A stretch of 60,000 bases of DNA, taken from assembly GCA_029204225.1 (NCBI GenBank), contig CM055095.1, positions 34,995,078-35,055,077 of the forward strand. The letters run 5' to 3'. Numbering within the stretch: the first letter of the stretch is position 1; every line of letters begins with the position of its first letter. Below, piece by piece: positions 21,747-33,254 of this stretch. The notes beneath the pieces were generated by a model. The model searched no databases, had not been told where the DNA came from, and saw only the letters and a program-made list of their open reading frames with translations. The position numbers and the translations under genes are program-made. This DNA is from Diphasiastrum complanatum (Eukaryota > Streptophyta > Lycopodiopsida > Lycopodiales > Lycopodiaceae).

Positions 21747-22739
21747 ATGGATAGGAGAAAGCAGTCCAGGAGGGACTTCCTCTCTCCTGGCTCATCCTTA
21801 GCCTCTACGGTGGCCATTACCCCGCCTGCTAGACATAGAACGCACAACCACAGCAGGTGGCTCTCTAAGATACGCAAGTACCAGAGATCAACTGCGTTGT
21901 TGATCCGAAGGGCTCCATTCTACCGTGCTGTCCAAAACATAACAAGAAATGATCTTGGACAGCTGGTCAGATTTACACCCAGTGCTCTTCAGTACCTTCA
22001 GAAGGCTGCTGAAGATTACCTTAGTCTTTTTTTTTAAGATTCATTTTTGCTTGCCATTCATTCCAAGAGAGTCACAATAATACCCAAGGATTTTCATCTC
22101 CTGATGAGAATGAGGGATAGGTTCTGTAGGTTGCAAGTATCTCAGCCTTCTGCTCCCAGACCAACACCTATAGATAGGACTGATCTTCCTACGAAGCATC
22201 CTAGGAAGCAGAGTGCCCCCAAGAGAGCTCCAAAGAAAGCAAAAATCGTAGACACCACAGATCCTGTGAAACCTGACCCAAAATCAATTGTAGATAATGT
22301 TGTTGTTGATAATGCTGTAAATATAGCTATAGTTGTTTTGGATGCCGCTTTAATTCCTGTAGATACTACACATCCACCTCCTCCTCCTCCTCCAATTTTT
22401 TATACATATATAGATTCGGATGAGTATCTTAGATTTGAGAAAGACATATCGGATGCTATTTGTTTTAGACTAGATGAACTTGATTTTAGTATTAATTTTA
22501 GAGTTTTAGATTACTTGGATCTCAAAGACAGACGGACTTCTATCAGTCATCCTGTGATAGAGTCCGGGCTGACACTCTTGCAATTTGACATTGCAAGAAA
22601 TTCATCAAACGAGTTGTTGGTGCTAAGTAACTTTCTGCTCCAAGCCTTCAAGGAGAACAATGACACATTGTCACAGTGTCTGACAAGTGGATTCACACCA
22701 GTAACAAAGTATCTGGTCATTCCTCATCATACCAAGTAG
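21747..22739 (+). pseudogene. Histone H3-fold protein, CENH3-like, with long C-terminal extension; one in-frame stop
   Basis: The frame runs 330 codons with one TAA (22035-22037, codon 97). Residues 1-38 are a basic tail. Residues 42-126 match the histone H3 fold: IRKYQRSTALLIRR (alphaN/alpha1), then RFTPSALQYLQKAAEDYLS (alpha2), then after the stop DSFLLAIHSKRVTIIPKDF (alpha3 region). Alignment through the stop is gap-free, so a single C-to-A change of a Ser codon (TCA to TAA) would explain it. Loop 1 is one residue longer than in canonical H3, and AEDYL, DS and KDF resemble plant CENH3 more than H3. After the fold comes a Lys/Pro-rich linker, a polyproline run, and an acidic domain (SDEYLRFEKDISDAICFRLD) that I do not recognise. 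H3-type histones pair with H4 in nucleosomes; CENH3 marks centromeres. Peptidase exons follow on the same strand. Histone identity is secure; activity is doubtful because of the stop. Confidence 0.85.
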
Positions 22740-22799
22740 GATATATTAAGTGATTCTTCCTGTTTTATGCATTAACATTGACATTTTCAATTTAAATAG

Positions 22800-23482
22800 A
22801 TCTCAGAATTGTCGCTAAAGTACTTTCAATCTTATTTTGCAATGACCACTGGAGTTTAAACCTGATCTCTATTAAGAGATCTGTACATAATAGTATCAAA
22901 GGTTTTTGTGTCAAAATGAATTCGGCGAAAAATATGCATAAGGATGTAGATATATATCTTCCATATTAAAGTAAATATATTCCTACAAGTGTTCCCCATC
23001 CGTGGACTGGGAGATCATGAGTTTGGAGGTAAACTCTGTCTTTCTTAATAGCATGTTGAAATCAGTATTCTAATGTAATTGTTTCATTCTAATTCATTCT
23101 GTTTCATAATTGATTTCTTTTGTGCTGAATTATTTTGCAGTCACCACAGCAAAATGATTCATTCAGCTGTGGGTGGTACACGTTATACAATGCCAAGTTA
23201 TTTTTTGAGTGGTTCAACCTTCAGGAAGATGGTGATATTTCTAATGTAATAAATTTTGTTTATTCTTATTTTTGGAATCATGATTAGTTTTTTATTTTGT
23301 GATGTTTTAAGCCATTACTAATACATGAATGTTCTAATTTGCAGTTTACACTTCCTGAGTACACATCAAGCCAGGTGTACAGATTCAGACAAGAAATCAT
23401 CTTGAGTATACTGGCTAGGGCAAGGCTTCAGCCTCCCTTTATTGATGATGGTGCAAAGGATGATGTAGTAGTACTAAATTAA
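22800..23482 (+). pseudogene. Ulp1-type (C48) cysteine peptidase exons
   Basis: Three or four small exons are separated by GT...CAG introns (23029-23140 and 23246-23344 are clear). The first block has SILFCNDHWSLNLISIKRS with the His-Trp pair at 22847-22852, followed 14 residues later by V-H-N-S-I, where Ulp1 proteins have (V/I)-Y/H-D-S-L; the catalytic Asp is therefore Asn (22889-22891). The next exon reads SVDWEIMSLE and continues in phase into SPQQNDSFSCGWYTLYN, with oxyanion Gln at 23150-23152 and nucleophile Cys at 23168-23170 in the Q-x5-C-G spacing of the family. The last exon ends LARARLQPPFIDDG...VVVLN-stop. The frame of the His block does not join cleanly to the Cys block. Ulp1 enzymes cleave SUMO-like tags; many plant and fungal DNA transposons carry such domains. 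Confidence 0.7.
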
Positions 23483-23791
23483 GATCAGATTATATATAGA
23501 TAGCATAGAAAAAAATAGAATTCATAGAAAAATATACATTTATATATCAAATGTTGTTCCATGTTATGAATTTGGGAGCGCAAAATACATGTACTGATGC
23601 CCAATTTGGGCTTTCATTTATTAAATGAAAGAATGTATACACAGATTTCTACTAAAGTTTATTTGAAACTATTGTTCTCCCACAATGGTGATTGTAGGTA
23701 GATCTTTGCAGCACGTTATCAGTTCCTGTCTTTTTCGCATCTGTGACATGACAAATATTAGTGAATGTGCAATTGTAAATCATGACATTGT
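23483..23791. other. Short stretch without gene
   Basis: AT-rich sequence following the peptidase stop codon. Nothing is recognisable. Confidence 0.3.
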
Positions 23792-24510
23792 CTAATATTT
23801 TGTTCTATTTTGACATGGCAATAAACACAAAGTACTTACGAGTCTTCCGTTGATGATAAATCTGAAATATGTTGGTAGATTGGTTTGTAATAGCATGAGC
23901 TCTGTTCTAATAAAATCAAGCTTCCAATGTTCTTCCACCTCAACCATAGTAAAATATTCTTCATTGTAGATAATGCTTATCTCCATTCGAACCTCATAGG
24001 TGATCGTTGAGCTCATTGACATAACAGTTGTTCTAACATCTCGGAAAGACTTAGGAAGACCGTTCAACAATATAGGTATGCAATCTTCATCCAATATGTT
24101 TTTTCCAGCTTCCTTGAGTTTGGTCTTTAAGGAATTTAAATGTGTGAGATATTGGACAACTCTTTTAGAACTACTCAATTTAGAGCCAGGAGCTTTTGTT
24201 GGAGCATAAAAATACGGTTATGTGAAGGCTTACCAAACATGTTCTGCAATGCCACCCATGCCTCCGATGCTGTCTTTGTACTTTTTTTGTACTATGGACC
24301 ATCGGCAATAGTGCATCTACTACACACAACTCCAAAACACACAATGCTTTCCTGCTTTTCCTACTTTGTAGTGTGTTAGGAAAATTACTTGGAGAGTCAA
24401 GAGGAGGTTCAAAAGTAGAAACTTCATGTGCAGTAGACTGCGTAGTTGGAAGGTTATCCTCAATCACATCCCATAAGTCCCATGGAAGGAAAGGAAAGAT
24501 CATGTCTCTT
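23792..24510 (-). pseudogene. Ty1/copia gag fragment (DUF4219/UBN2), reverse strand
   Basis: Reading down from 24503, DLWDVIEDNLPTTQS and LELCVVDALLPMV correspond to the DUF4219 part of copia gag. After a frame change (about 24190-24290) MFGKPSHNRIFMLQQKLLAL, then VVQYLTHLNSLKTKLKEAG and LLNGLPKSFRDV give the UBN2 capsid-like domain. The end degenerates near 23800. No zinc knuckle or pol is attached. Confidence 0.8.
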
Positions 24511-24989
24511 TCATTTTAAAGATAGTCTATGAAAGCATACAATAATAGCTAGAGTGATTTGTATATTTGTACTACTTCACAGTGATTCCATGAAAATGTA
24601 GGTGGCTGACGATGAGGACATTATTAACATGCCAACCAAATGATAGCACACCATGTGCTATCGCTTCAGAGGAGTTATGAGTGAGGAAAACTCACAAAAC
24701 TAGCAAATGGCGTATTTCTCATCGCAGGGCCCAAACAGCCTAACACCACATCTACTTAAGGTAGGTCACTTCTCAAAGTTTGAGGAAGTGACCACACTTC
24801 AAAGAGATGTATCACTTATTCTGGAGGATATATAGTCTTCAATTAATCCTTTTGCCTCGGAACGAGCTAGCTTTGTCAATGCAAAATACACACCTCTTAG
24901 ATTTGACATAAGCAACAATGTCCGATCCATCCTTTGCATTAACATGAGCTGCAGGTAAAAGATGTGCATCGGTGACACATGGCTTGATT
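24511..24989. other. Unassigned stretch between copia gag and gypsy pol
   Basis: Apart from an 83-codon reverse ORF (24799-25050) overlapping the start of the gypsy pol, which shows no motif, no feature is visible. Confidence 0.3.
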
Positions 24990-26462
24990 CTCGGCCATAT
25001 AGTGTCAAACACGGGATCGCCACAGATCTATCAAAGATCAGGATCATCATTGATCTACCACCACCGGGGATGATCCGCGATGTCTACATTTTCATGGGTC
25101 ATGCTAACTATTATAAGATCTTCATTCTTGATTTTGCGGAGTTAGCCAGACCAATCTACAAACTCACAACGGATCCACATTGGAATGAGGAGGCCCTAAA
25201 GGTTTCCAAAAGCTTAAGGATGCATTGGTTTCAGCACCAATCTTACGCCCACCCAATTGGTCCATTGAGTTTCACGTGCATACGGACGCATCGAAGTATG
25301 CAGTTGGAGCAGTCTTAACCCAGCCAGGTGAACACAAAAAGAATTTTCCAATCCAGTTTGCAAGCCGACAGCTCAGTGATACCAAAATGAACTATTCAAC
25401 CACAGAGCGGGAAGCACTGGCAATGATCTATGCGATTAAGAAATTTTGACATTACTTGATGGCCACACATTTTGCTTTTTATACGGACCATCAACGCTTG
25501 CTCTATCTTGTTAACAAAACGTGCAACACCGGAAGAATCGCCAGATGGCTACTTCTGTTATTGGAGTTTGATTTTCGGATAGTAGTTCGCAAGGGAAAAC
25601 AACACTACATGGCAGATCATGTGTCACGAATCAAGGAAAGGAGATTGCAAGCCAACCCGATGATGAGTTGGCATATGTTGCCTTATTTTACGTGGACACA
25701 GTACCAGAATGGGCTGCCGACATTGTTGAATATCTAATGTGGGGCCAACCAGACAAATCACTACCAAAGGCAGAACAGTGGAAATTGATCTTGAAGGCTA
25801 GACCTTATCAGCTGATTGTCAGCCAGTTGTACCGAAGAGGTCTTGATGGAATTCTTCGGCAGTGTATTCTTCATGAAGGCATGGGTGAGGGTCATTCTGC
25901 ATCTGACATTACAGTTCACAGGTTCCTGCAATCAGGATGTTGGTGGCCAACGATTCATAAAGATACGGAGGAATACTTGAAAAAGTGCGATGTGTGCCAA
26001 AGGGCAAGGAGACCAACGAGATTGAACTATGATCTACTACACCCAGTCTTAGCCCAAGCACCGTTCGAAAAATGGGGATTGGATTATATTGGTCCAATTC
26101 ATCCTGCAGCAAGGAGTTCCCAGGCTCGATACATAATCGTAGCCACAGACTACCTCACCAAATGGGTCGAAGCCAAGGGAGTAAGAGTAGCTGATGCTAG
26201 GACCACTGCCAAGTTCCTTTATGAAAATATCATTGTGCGCTTCGGATGTCTGGTGGAGCTAGTCAGTGATCGCGGAAGCCATTTCATCAACGAGACCATC
26301 AAGGTCATGTTGGAGGAATTCTTTGTGATCCACAGAACCAGTACGCCTTATTATCCTCGTGGTAATGGGCAAGCAGAATCATCCAATAAGATCATGTGTA
26401 GCATGCTCATGAAAACAGTTGAAGCTAGTAGAGCCACCAACAATCAGATCAAGCCTGGATGA
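24990..26462 (+). pseudogene. Ty3/gypsy pol fragment (RT thumb, RNase H, integrase)
   Basis: Sequence starts within RT (VSKHGIATDLSKIRIIIDLP, then FMGHANYYKIFILDF). RNase H follows (HTDASKYAVGAVLTQPG, RQLSDTKMNYSTTEREALA, FYTDHQRLLYL). Integrase (25668-26462) has the HHCC zinc region (GEGHSASDIT...KCDVC), the first Asp in WGLDYIGP, the second in LVSDRGSHF and the Glu in NGQAESSNK, so all catalytic residues are visible. A stop at 25447 and frame shifts near 25230 and 25690 break it, and integrase stops before its C-terminal part. It makes and inserts element cDNA when intact. The related but more decayed copy at 49110-51060 shares the segment between RNase H and integrase. Confidence 0.93.
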
Positions 26463-27278
26463 AGCTGATTACCAGTTTACAAAAGTTAAAATCAAAAAAT
26501 CTCGAGATCTTGTCAAAAAACACTCTGAAAGAGCACTTTTTTCATGATTTTTTGAGATCCCCTGGGAGATAGCTCTTGAAAATTGGACATTCACCAAATC
26601 TGACCTAGATGCATCCATGAAAATCTCTGCGAGAGATCCTGATGGAGGAATCATCAATTTTTAGTGTATGCGAGAGTTCCTAGAAGTTGAATTTTTAGAA
26701 CCCTCGTAGAGCATCAAGATCATGTTACCAACCCTTGCAAGTGCCTAAATGGAATCAGAGCAATGAAATTAGTCTGACTACATGGTCTGATCTTGAAAAT
26801 CCAATCACAAAAACAAGTTGTGCGAGAGATCACTTCCTGCGAGAGTTGAACCCTCGCAGACAGCCTGAACCCTCGCAGAACCTTTGCATATTAGTCAGAT
26901 CACCTTCTGAACTCTGGCAGACTTCCCTGAGTTCCTAGAATTTTGTGAAGAAGGTGCCTGCCAAAATTTGGGTGGAATTGAGCAAGGGAAAGTGGATTTT
27001 ACCTAATACGCACTCTAAATTCCACTATATAAGGGCTGAATTCGAGTCATTTGCCACCTTTGCTAGCAAAGCTCTGCCGAAATTTACTCTGAAATTATCA
27101 AGTTCTCCGTTTGCAACCAAACTTCCTACCAGCTGTCATCTGATATTATTGAACATCGATTTGCACTCTAAACTACACTCCTTGTCAGCCAACACTCTCA
27201 GTTTTCTACCGTTTTCACATCTTTTTCCATTCTCCACCGTTTTTCTTACTTTTCCGACCTCTAATCATCACTACTAGC
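26463..27278 (+). other. Gypsy spacer with TGCGAGAGTT motifs and a TATA-like box
   Basis: Between about 26590 and 26910 at least eight motifs such as CTGCGAGAG and ACCCTCGCAGA occur, the same words as in the leader at 5.1-5.8 kb. TATATAAGG at 27026-27034 lies about 250 bp before the ATG of the following ORF and could drive it. No coding motif is seen. Confidence 0.55.
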
Positions 27279-28903
27279 ATGGCCTCCTCGTCCTTTGAAG
27301 ACTCTGGTGCCAAATAGGTGATCCCGAGGCCACACAGATTTGGCCTCTACCCTCTGACGCTCTATTCCAACCATGGCTACAGACAACCGGTCCACTTCTA
27401 GCGGCAATGGGCTTTTACCCGATGCTCTTCCTTTCTGAGATTAACATGGGCCTCGCCCTTCATGCTTACATTACCTGAGATGAGGACAAGGCTCGTTTCC
27501 ACTTCTTGTACCAAGGGGACCACGTACAAGGTCGGGATTAACGCCGACTCGATGGTCACTGTTGGCATTATGTCCAATGATTGTCAACCCATCTCCCATC
27601 GCCATGCCAAAGGTCTGATCAAACTGTTCGTCACCCAAACCACACCAAAAATTCCCATCCAGACTAACAATGGTTACCTGATAGAAGCTATCACGGAACC
27701 CGTCATTCAGACAGTTGCTCATCTGTTGAATAACTTTCTAGTTATTTCAACATTTTGCAAGGACAGAATCCAGTCTACGCTGCTGAGTCAGATAGTGGAA
27801 TCCTTTCTGAAATTTTCTGGTTCCTCCGTTGTGCCATACGACTGGCATAGCTTCCTTATTCGAGAACTAACCAGCTCCATCAAACCCAACAACCGTGAGC
27901 AAATCGCAGCAGGCCCCCTGTTGTGTAACTTTGCTTGCACACTTCTCGAGGCAAAAGTGTGCGGTTTCCAACGCTCATCCCTTTTGTCTACCCTCGTGCC
28001 ACATACTAACCTTTATCCACCATCTCAAGCATCCACCTCCTCCCAACCTGCAGTTATTAACACAACAGCCAGCAAACGAATGTCTGGCGCTGCCTCTACA
28101 TCCACATCTCCACCTGCTACCCGAAGACGCACCTCCACTACCGCACTAACCACTCCATCAACAACCACCACTTCTTCTTCCGTGCAACCCCCCACTCCGA
28201 TTTCTGTTGTTGCTACCTCTCTTCATGTTCCATCTACATCTGTTTCTGTCTCCATCCCCGTTTCTTCTGTTGATACTCCGGTATCCACTACTCCATCCAT
28301 CACCATCGCATCTTCCATCGCTCCTGCTGCCACCGTTGCTTCCATTCCATTCAGTCCTTCTGATTCACAATTGTCCCCCGAGACTCTGGCATGGATGCAA
28401 GTTATCAATTTTTCACCCCCACGCCAAACATTTTCTACTCCATCCTCACCTTCTTCCATACTTCACACCACCCTCTAGTTTCCCTCTGTTCCTCCCATCC
28501 TCTCATTCGGACAAACCGTCCTCACCCCTGTTTCCATAGTTATTTCTCAAACCCCACCCGCTTCGCCAACAAAGGTTGTCGAGGGTTGCTTGATGACGCA
28601 TTTGTCCAACCAGTGTTTGTACCATCGCCAGATCGAACTAATCCTACCGCCCCAGATGGCATCAGGTCCGATGAGAACCTGATAGAAGATAATGACGATG
28701 GGATTTCACAAGTCGTCGGGGCCGATACAACACAAGCCCCTGCCAGTGCCAGTGTACCGGCTGCTCCCACAGATCTAACGGTGGCGTACCAAACTCTGGG
28801 GAAATACATCCTGGATGCGGTAGTAGCCAAAGCTATTCTGGAAAGTAGGGTACTACACCTGGCGACAAGTAATACACAGCTGCGAGCAGACCTCACCAAA
28901 TAA
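27279..28903 (+). pseudogene. Gypsy extra ORF between integrase and 3' LTR
   Basis: From an ATG at 27279 (MASSSFEDSGAK) the first part is broken by stops; 27462-28478 is open for 338 codons and 28391-28903 continues in another frame. The N-terminal half has FYPMLFLSEINMGLALHAY in an alternative frame, then HRHAKGLIKLF and VVPYDWHSFLIRELTSSI, related to the DWFKMVFGGLKRIIKSN segment of the reverse copy at 10.1 kb. A long Ser/Thr/Pro-rich linker follows (about 28010-28480), then an acidic stretch and a helical end (LGKYILDAVVAKAILESRVL). It lies where Tat/Athila-type elements keep an additional gene. Function unknown; no catalytic motif visible. Confidence 0.6.
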
Positions 28904-28920
28904 AATCATCCAATAAAATG

Positions 28921-29776
<856 letters not shown>

Positions 29777-30624
29777 ATCAAAGACACAAAGAGTCAGATT
29801 TCTGAAAGCTGCAAAATCACAGATCTTGGAGAAACAACAAAATGCCTAGGGTTGGAGATCAAAAGAGATCGAACAAAGGGCGAAATGCACTTGAGTCAGT
29901 CAAAATATGCCAGAAAAGTGCTAAAGCAGTACCACATGATGGACTGCAAAGAAAAGCACCAATGATAGCTGGAGCGAAGCTCACGAAGCAAGATTGTCCA
30001 AAAACAAAAGAGGAAGAACAGAAGATGGTAGGTATACCCTACCAGAACTTAATCGGTAGTCTGATGTACCTCACAATTTGTACCAAGCCCGATCTAGCTT
30101 TCTCTGTTTACGCCTTGAGCCAATTCTCTTCCAATCCTAGCCTAGCACATTGGCAAATGGCCAAATGAATCCTACAGTATCTGAAGGGTACCCATAATAT
30201 GGGATTAACCTACAGAGCTGAAAACGAAGAGAAAGTATTTGAGCTGCATCACTATAGTGATGCAAATTTGGTGAGCTGCAAAGATGACAGCAAGTCCATT
30301 ACTGGAGGATGTACAATAGCATGCGGAGTTGCAATCAAGTGGATATGCAAAAAAGCAAACCTTGGTGGCTCAATCATCTTGCGAAGCTGAATATGTTACA
30401 ACTTTGAAGGTGGCAAATTAGGTAGTGTGGTTGCAGATAATGCTGGAGACAATCGGGATACCACAAGAAGGGCCAAGCATGATGAAGATGGAGTCTCAGA
30501 GTGCCAACTATCTGTCCCAGGATCCTGTCTTCCATTCAAAGACAAAGCACATACCTCTGAAGTACCGTCACATTCAAGATCTGATCTCGAAAGGAGAGCT
30601 CCAGGTCCAGTACATAAAATCAAA
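29777..30624 (+). pseudogene. Ty1/copia RT end and RNase H, copy A
   Basis: Starts mid-RT (CKITDLGETTKCLGLEIKRD) and continues through PYQNLIGSLMYLTICTKPDL, LQYLKGTHNMGLTYRAE and HHYSDANLVSCKDD, which is the copia RNase H start. Several frame changes and a TGA at about 30167 break it. It is clearly the same family as copy B at 31362-32507. It ends abruptly near 30624 within the segment reading LQVQYIKSK, joining LTR sequence through a deletion. Confidence 0.88.
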
Positions 30625-31295
30625 AAACGAATTGAGAACGAAGGCAAACGGGAGATTACGAGACAAACAAAAAGAAATCTTTTGCGCTACCAACTGGCAG
30701 CTCAACGGGCTTGGAGTCGTAGACTTCACGCCCAGGTGAAACGAGAGGCAACGACGGAGACTAACTGATTAGTTGATTTGCGTTAACTAGTCTTGTGATT
30801 TCTGCATTAAGCCATCTTGTAAACTCCACACAATGGAGGCATAAACTATTCTCTCTGGATCATAAACAAAGAGTGAAGAAAAAGTAAATAGATAGTATTT
30901 CTGTAAGAGACAGAGAGATAGAGAGGTAGTGAATAGAGTACAGAAGAAAAATACTAGAGCTGTGCATGAAAATCCGCCAACGAACAGAACACAGCGAAAG
31001 AGCAGAGTGTCATTCCGCCAACGAGTGAGACACTGACGATCTCACTCTAAAAATTAAACTGATAATACAGTCGCTCTATGTTTTTCCATCTCCTTGTCTT
31101 GTGTTGTCTGTTTTGATTGCTAGAAACAAATGTGTTCTGTGATGTGTAGTCGAGTGTCTAGGTTCTTGTAAAAGCTTCCACGCAAAAGAAAATTCAAAGA
31201 CACAAAATTGTTCGCGAATACGAAAACGAAAACGAAAACAAAGAAGAAACAGTTTCGCCTTTGCGAAACCGAACAACGTTTTCCACTTCCACGAC
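30625..31295 (+). repeat. Ty1/copia LTR shared by copies A and B
   Basis: Shares long blocks with 32509-33254 (CTTTTGCGCTACCA, TCTTGTAAACTCCACACA, GCCAACGA words). Its right end CCACGACA is followed by a primer site; its left end is truncated by the deletion at the end of copy A. It is thus downstream LTR of A and 5' LTR of B. Confidence 0.82.
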
Positions 31296-31309
31296 ATGAT
31301 ATCAGAGCC
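31296..31309 (+). other. Copia primer-binding site
   Basis: TGATATCAGAGCCC differs from the usual TGGTATCAGAGC by one base (GG to GA). It directly follows the LTR end and precedes gag by about 50 bp. Confidence 0.75.
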
Positions 31310-31361
31310 CACGGGTTATCACTACTGACATCTCAGCAGTGATTCTTCTAGACAACACAAT

Positions 31362-32508
31362 ATGGCTACAACAATCCAGACGAGAGTGGCAATCAGTCTC
31401 GATGGCGCAAATTACAGAATGTGGAAATTCAAAATCAAAACACTTCTGAAGGGCGAAGGCATCTGGTCGGTGACCGAACTCTCAAAGGTGCAGCCTCCAG
31501 AGGGAGACCCGAGGAGAGCTGAATGGATCAAAAATGATGATCGCGCAATGTTGATGTAAAGACAGCCTTTCTCCACGGAGATCTAGAGGAAGAAATATTC
31601 ATGAAACAACCTGAAGGATTTGAAGACCCCAACAATAGACAATATGTCTGTCGGTTGCAGAGATGCATTTATGGTCTAAAGCAGGCATCACATTACAAGA
31701 AGATTGACAGTCTTCTGAAGTCTCTAGAGCTCAATCCTATCCACACCAATAATAGCTGGAGCCAAGCTGACGAAGTACGATTGTCCAAAAACAGAGGAAG
31801 AAAAACACAAGATGGAAGTTATACCCTACCAAAACCTAATCGGGTGTCTGATGATGTACCTTACAATTTGTACCAGAACCGATATAGCTTTCTTTGTTTA
31901 CACTTTGAGCCAATTCTCTTCCAATCCTGGCATGGCACATTGGCAAATGGCTAAACGAATCCTACAATATCTGAAGGGTACCCAAAATATGGGATTAATC
32001 TACAAAGCAGAGAACGAAAGGAAAGAATTTGAGTTGCACCACTACAGTGATGCAAGTTGGGTGAGCTGCAAAGATGACAGCAAGTCCGTAACTAGAGGAT
32101 GTTCAATAGCGTGCAGAGCAGCAATCAGCTGGATATGCAAAAAGCAAACCTTGGTAGCTCAATCCTCATGCGAAGCAGAATACGTCACAGCTTCAAAGGT
32201 GGCGAACGAGATAGTTTGGTTGCAGATGATGCTGGAGGCAATTGGGATACCACAACGAGGACCATGCACGATGATGATGGATTCTCAGAGTGCCATTTAT
32301 TTCTCCCAAGATCCTGTCTTCCATTCAAAGACAAAACACATACCTCTGAAGTACCATCACATTTGAGATTTGATCTTGAAAGGAGAGCTCCAGGTCCAGT
32401 ACATAAAGTCTGAACACATGATTGCAGATCTGCTCATGAAGCCACTCTACGCAAAGCAAAGAAAGACAATTGGATTAAACGTGCAAAGCTGCAAGGTTCA
32501 AGAGGGAG
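31362..32508 (+). pseudogene. Ty1/copia copy B with internal deletions (gag start, RT piece, RNase H)
   Basis: ATG at 31362 begins gag (MATTIQTRVAISLDGANYRM then WKFKIKTLLKGEG). At about 31549 it jumps to RT (DVKTAFLHGDLEEEIFMKQP) with change of frame, so most of gag, protease and integrase are lost. A second deletion (about 31735) removes the RT centre including YVDD. RNase H (31812 onward) is nearly complete: YSDASW, CEAEY, MDSQSA and HSKTKHIPLKYHHI; a TGA at 32364-32366 interrupts it, after which GELQVQYIKSEHMIADLL continues in frame. A polypurine tract AAGAGGGAG lies just before the LTR. It would be non-autonomous at best. Confidence 0.9.
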
Positions 32509-33254
32509 TGTCAGAAATTGTGAACTCCTGCAACTTTGCCACGAAGCGACACAAAGCGAAGGACGAATGGCAAACAATTCGCAAAAATCAACGTACCTCA
32601 AAAATCCTAAGACACGAAGCGAAGCAAAACTCGAAGGTCGAATGATTCGCGAAAGTCAAACATGCCTTCAGGACCAAAAGACACGACACGACACAAAACG
32701 AAAAGAAAACGAAGAAAAATCTTTTGCGCTACCAGTTGGCAGCTCAACGAGCGTGGAGCTTTGCACTTCATGCTCAGCTGAAACAGTTAGCAATAACAGA
32801 GAGTAACTAACTAGTTGATTAGCATTAACTACTCTTGTAATTCTCTGTTTAGCTATCTTGTAAACTCCACACAGTGGAGATAAAAACAATTTTCTAGATT
32901 AGTAGAACACACTGAGAAGAGTGTGAAAGTAGAGCAGAAAATAAAAGAATAGAAAAAATAGCGAAACAAAAAAGTTGTGCATGAATGTCTGCCAACGAAC
33001 ATAACACAGCAAAAGAGCATATTGCCAGGCCGCCAACGAGTGAGACATTGATCATCTCGCTCTAAAAATCAAACTGATAATACAATTGCTCTCTTTTGTC
33101 CATTTCCTTGTTTTTTGATGTCTTGATTGCTAGAATGATTTCTGTTCTGTGATCTGTAGTCGCGTGTCTAGGATCCTGCAAGCTTCCGCACAAGAAAATT
33201 CAAAAGAAACAAATCCGTTCGCGAAACAAAACCCATTTGCGATAGTTCCTACGA
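32509..33254 (+). repeat. Ty1/copia 3' LTR of copy B
   Basis: Starts TGTCAGAAATTGTG just after the polypurine tract (about 32499-32508) and aligns with 30625-31295. The terminal CA has been changed (ends near CCTACGA), so the right border is approximate. Confidence 0.8.

Noticed and set aside
27471-28899. Reverse ORFs of 78-119 codons
   Set aside because: Antisense to the low-complexity Ser/Thr/Pro-rich gypsy ORF.
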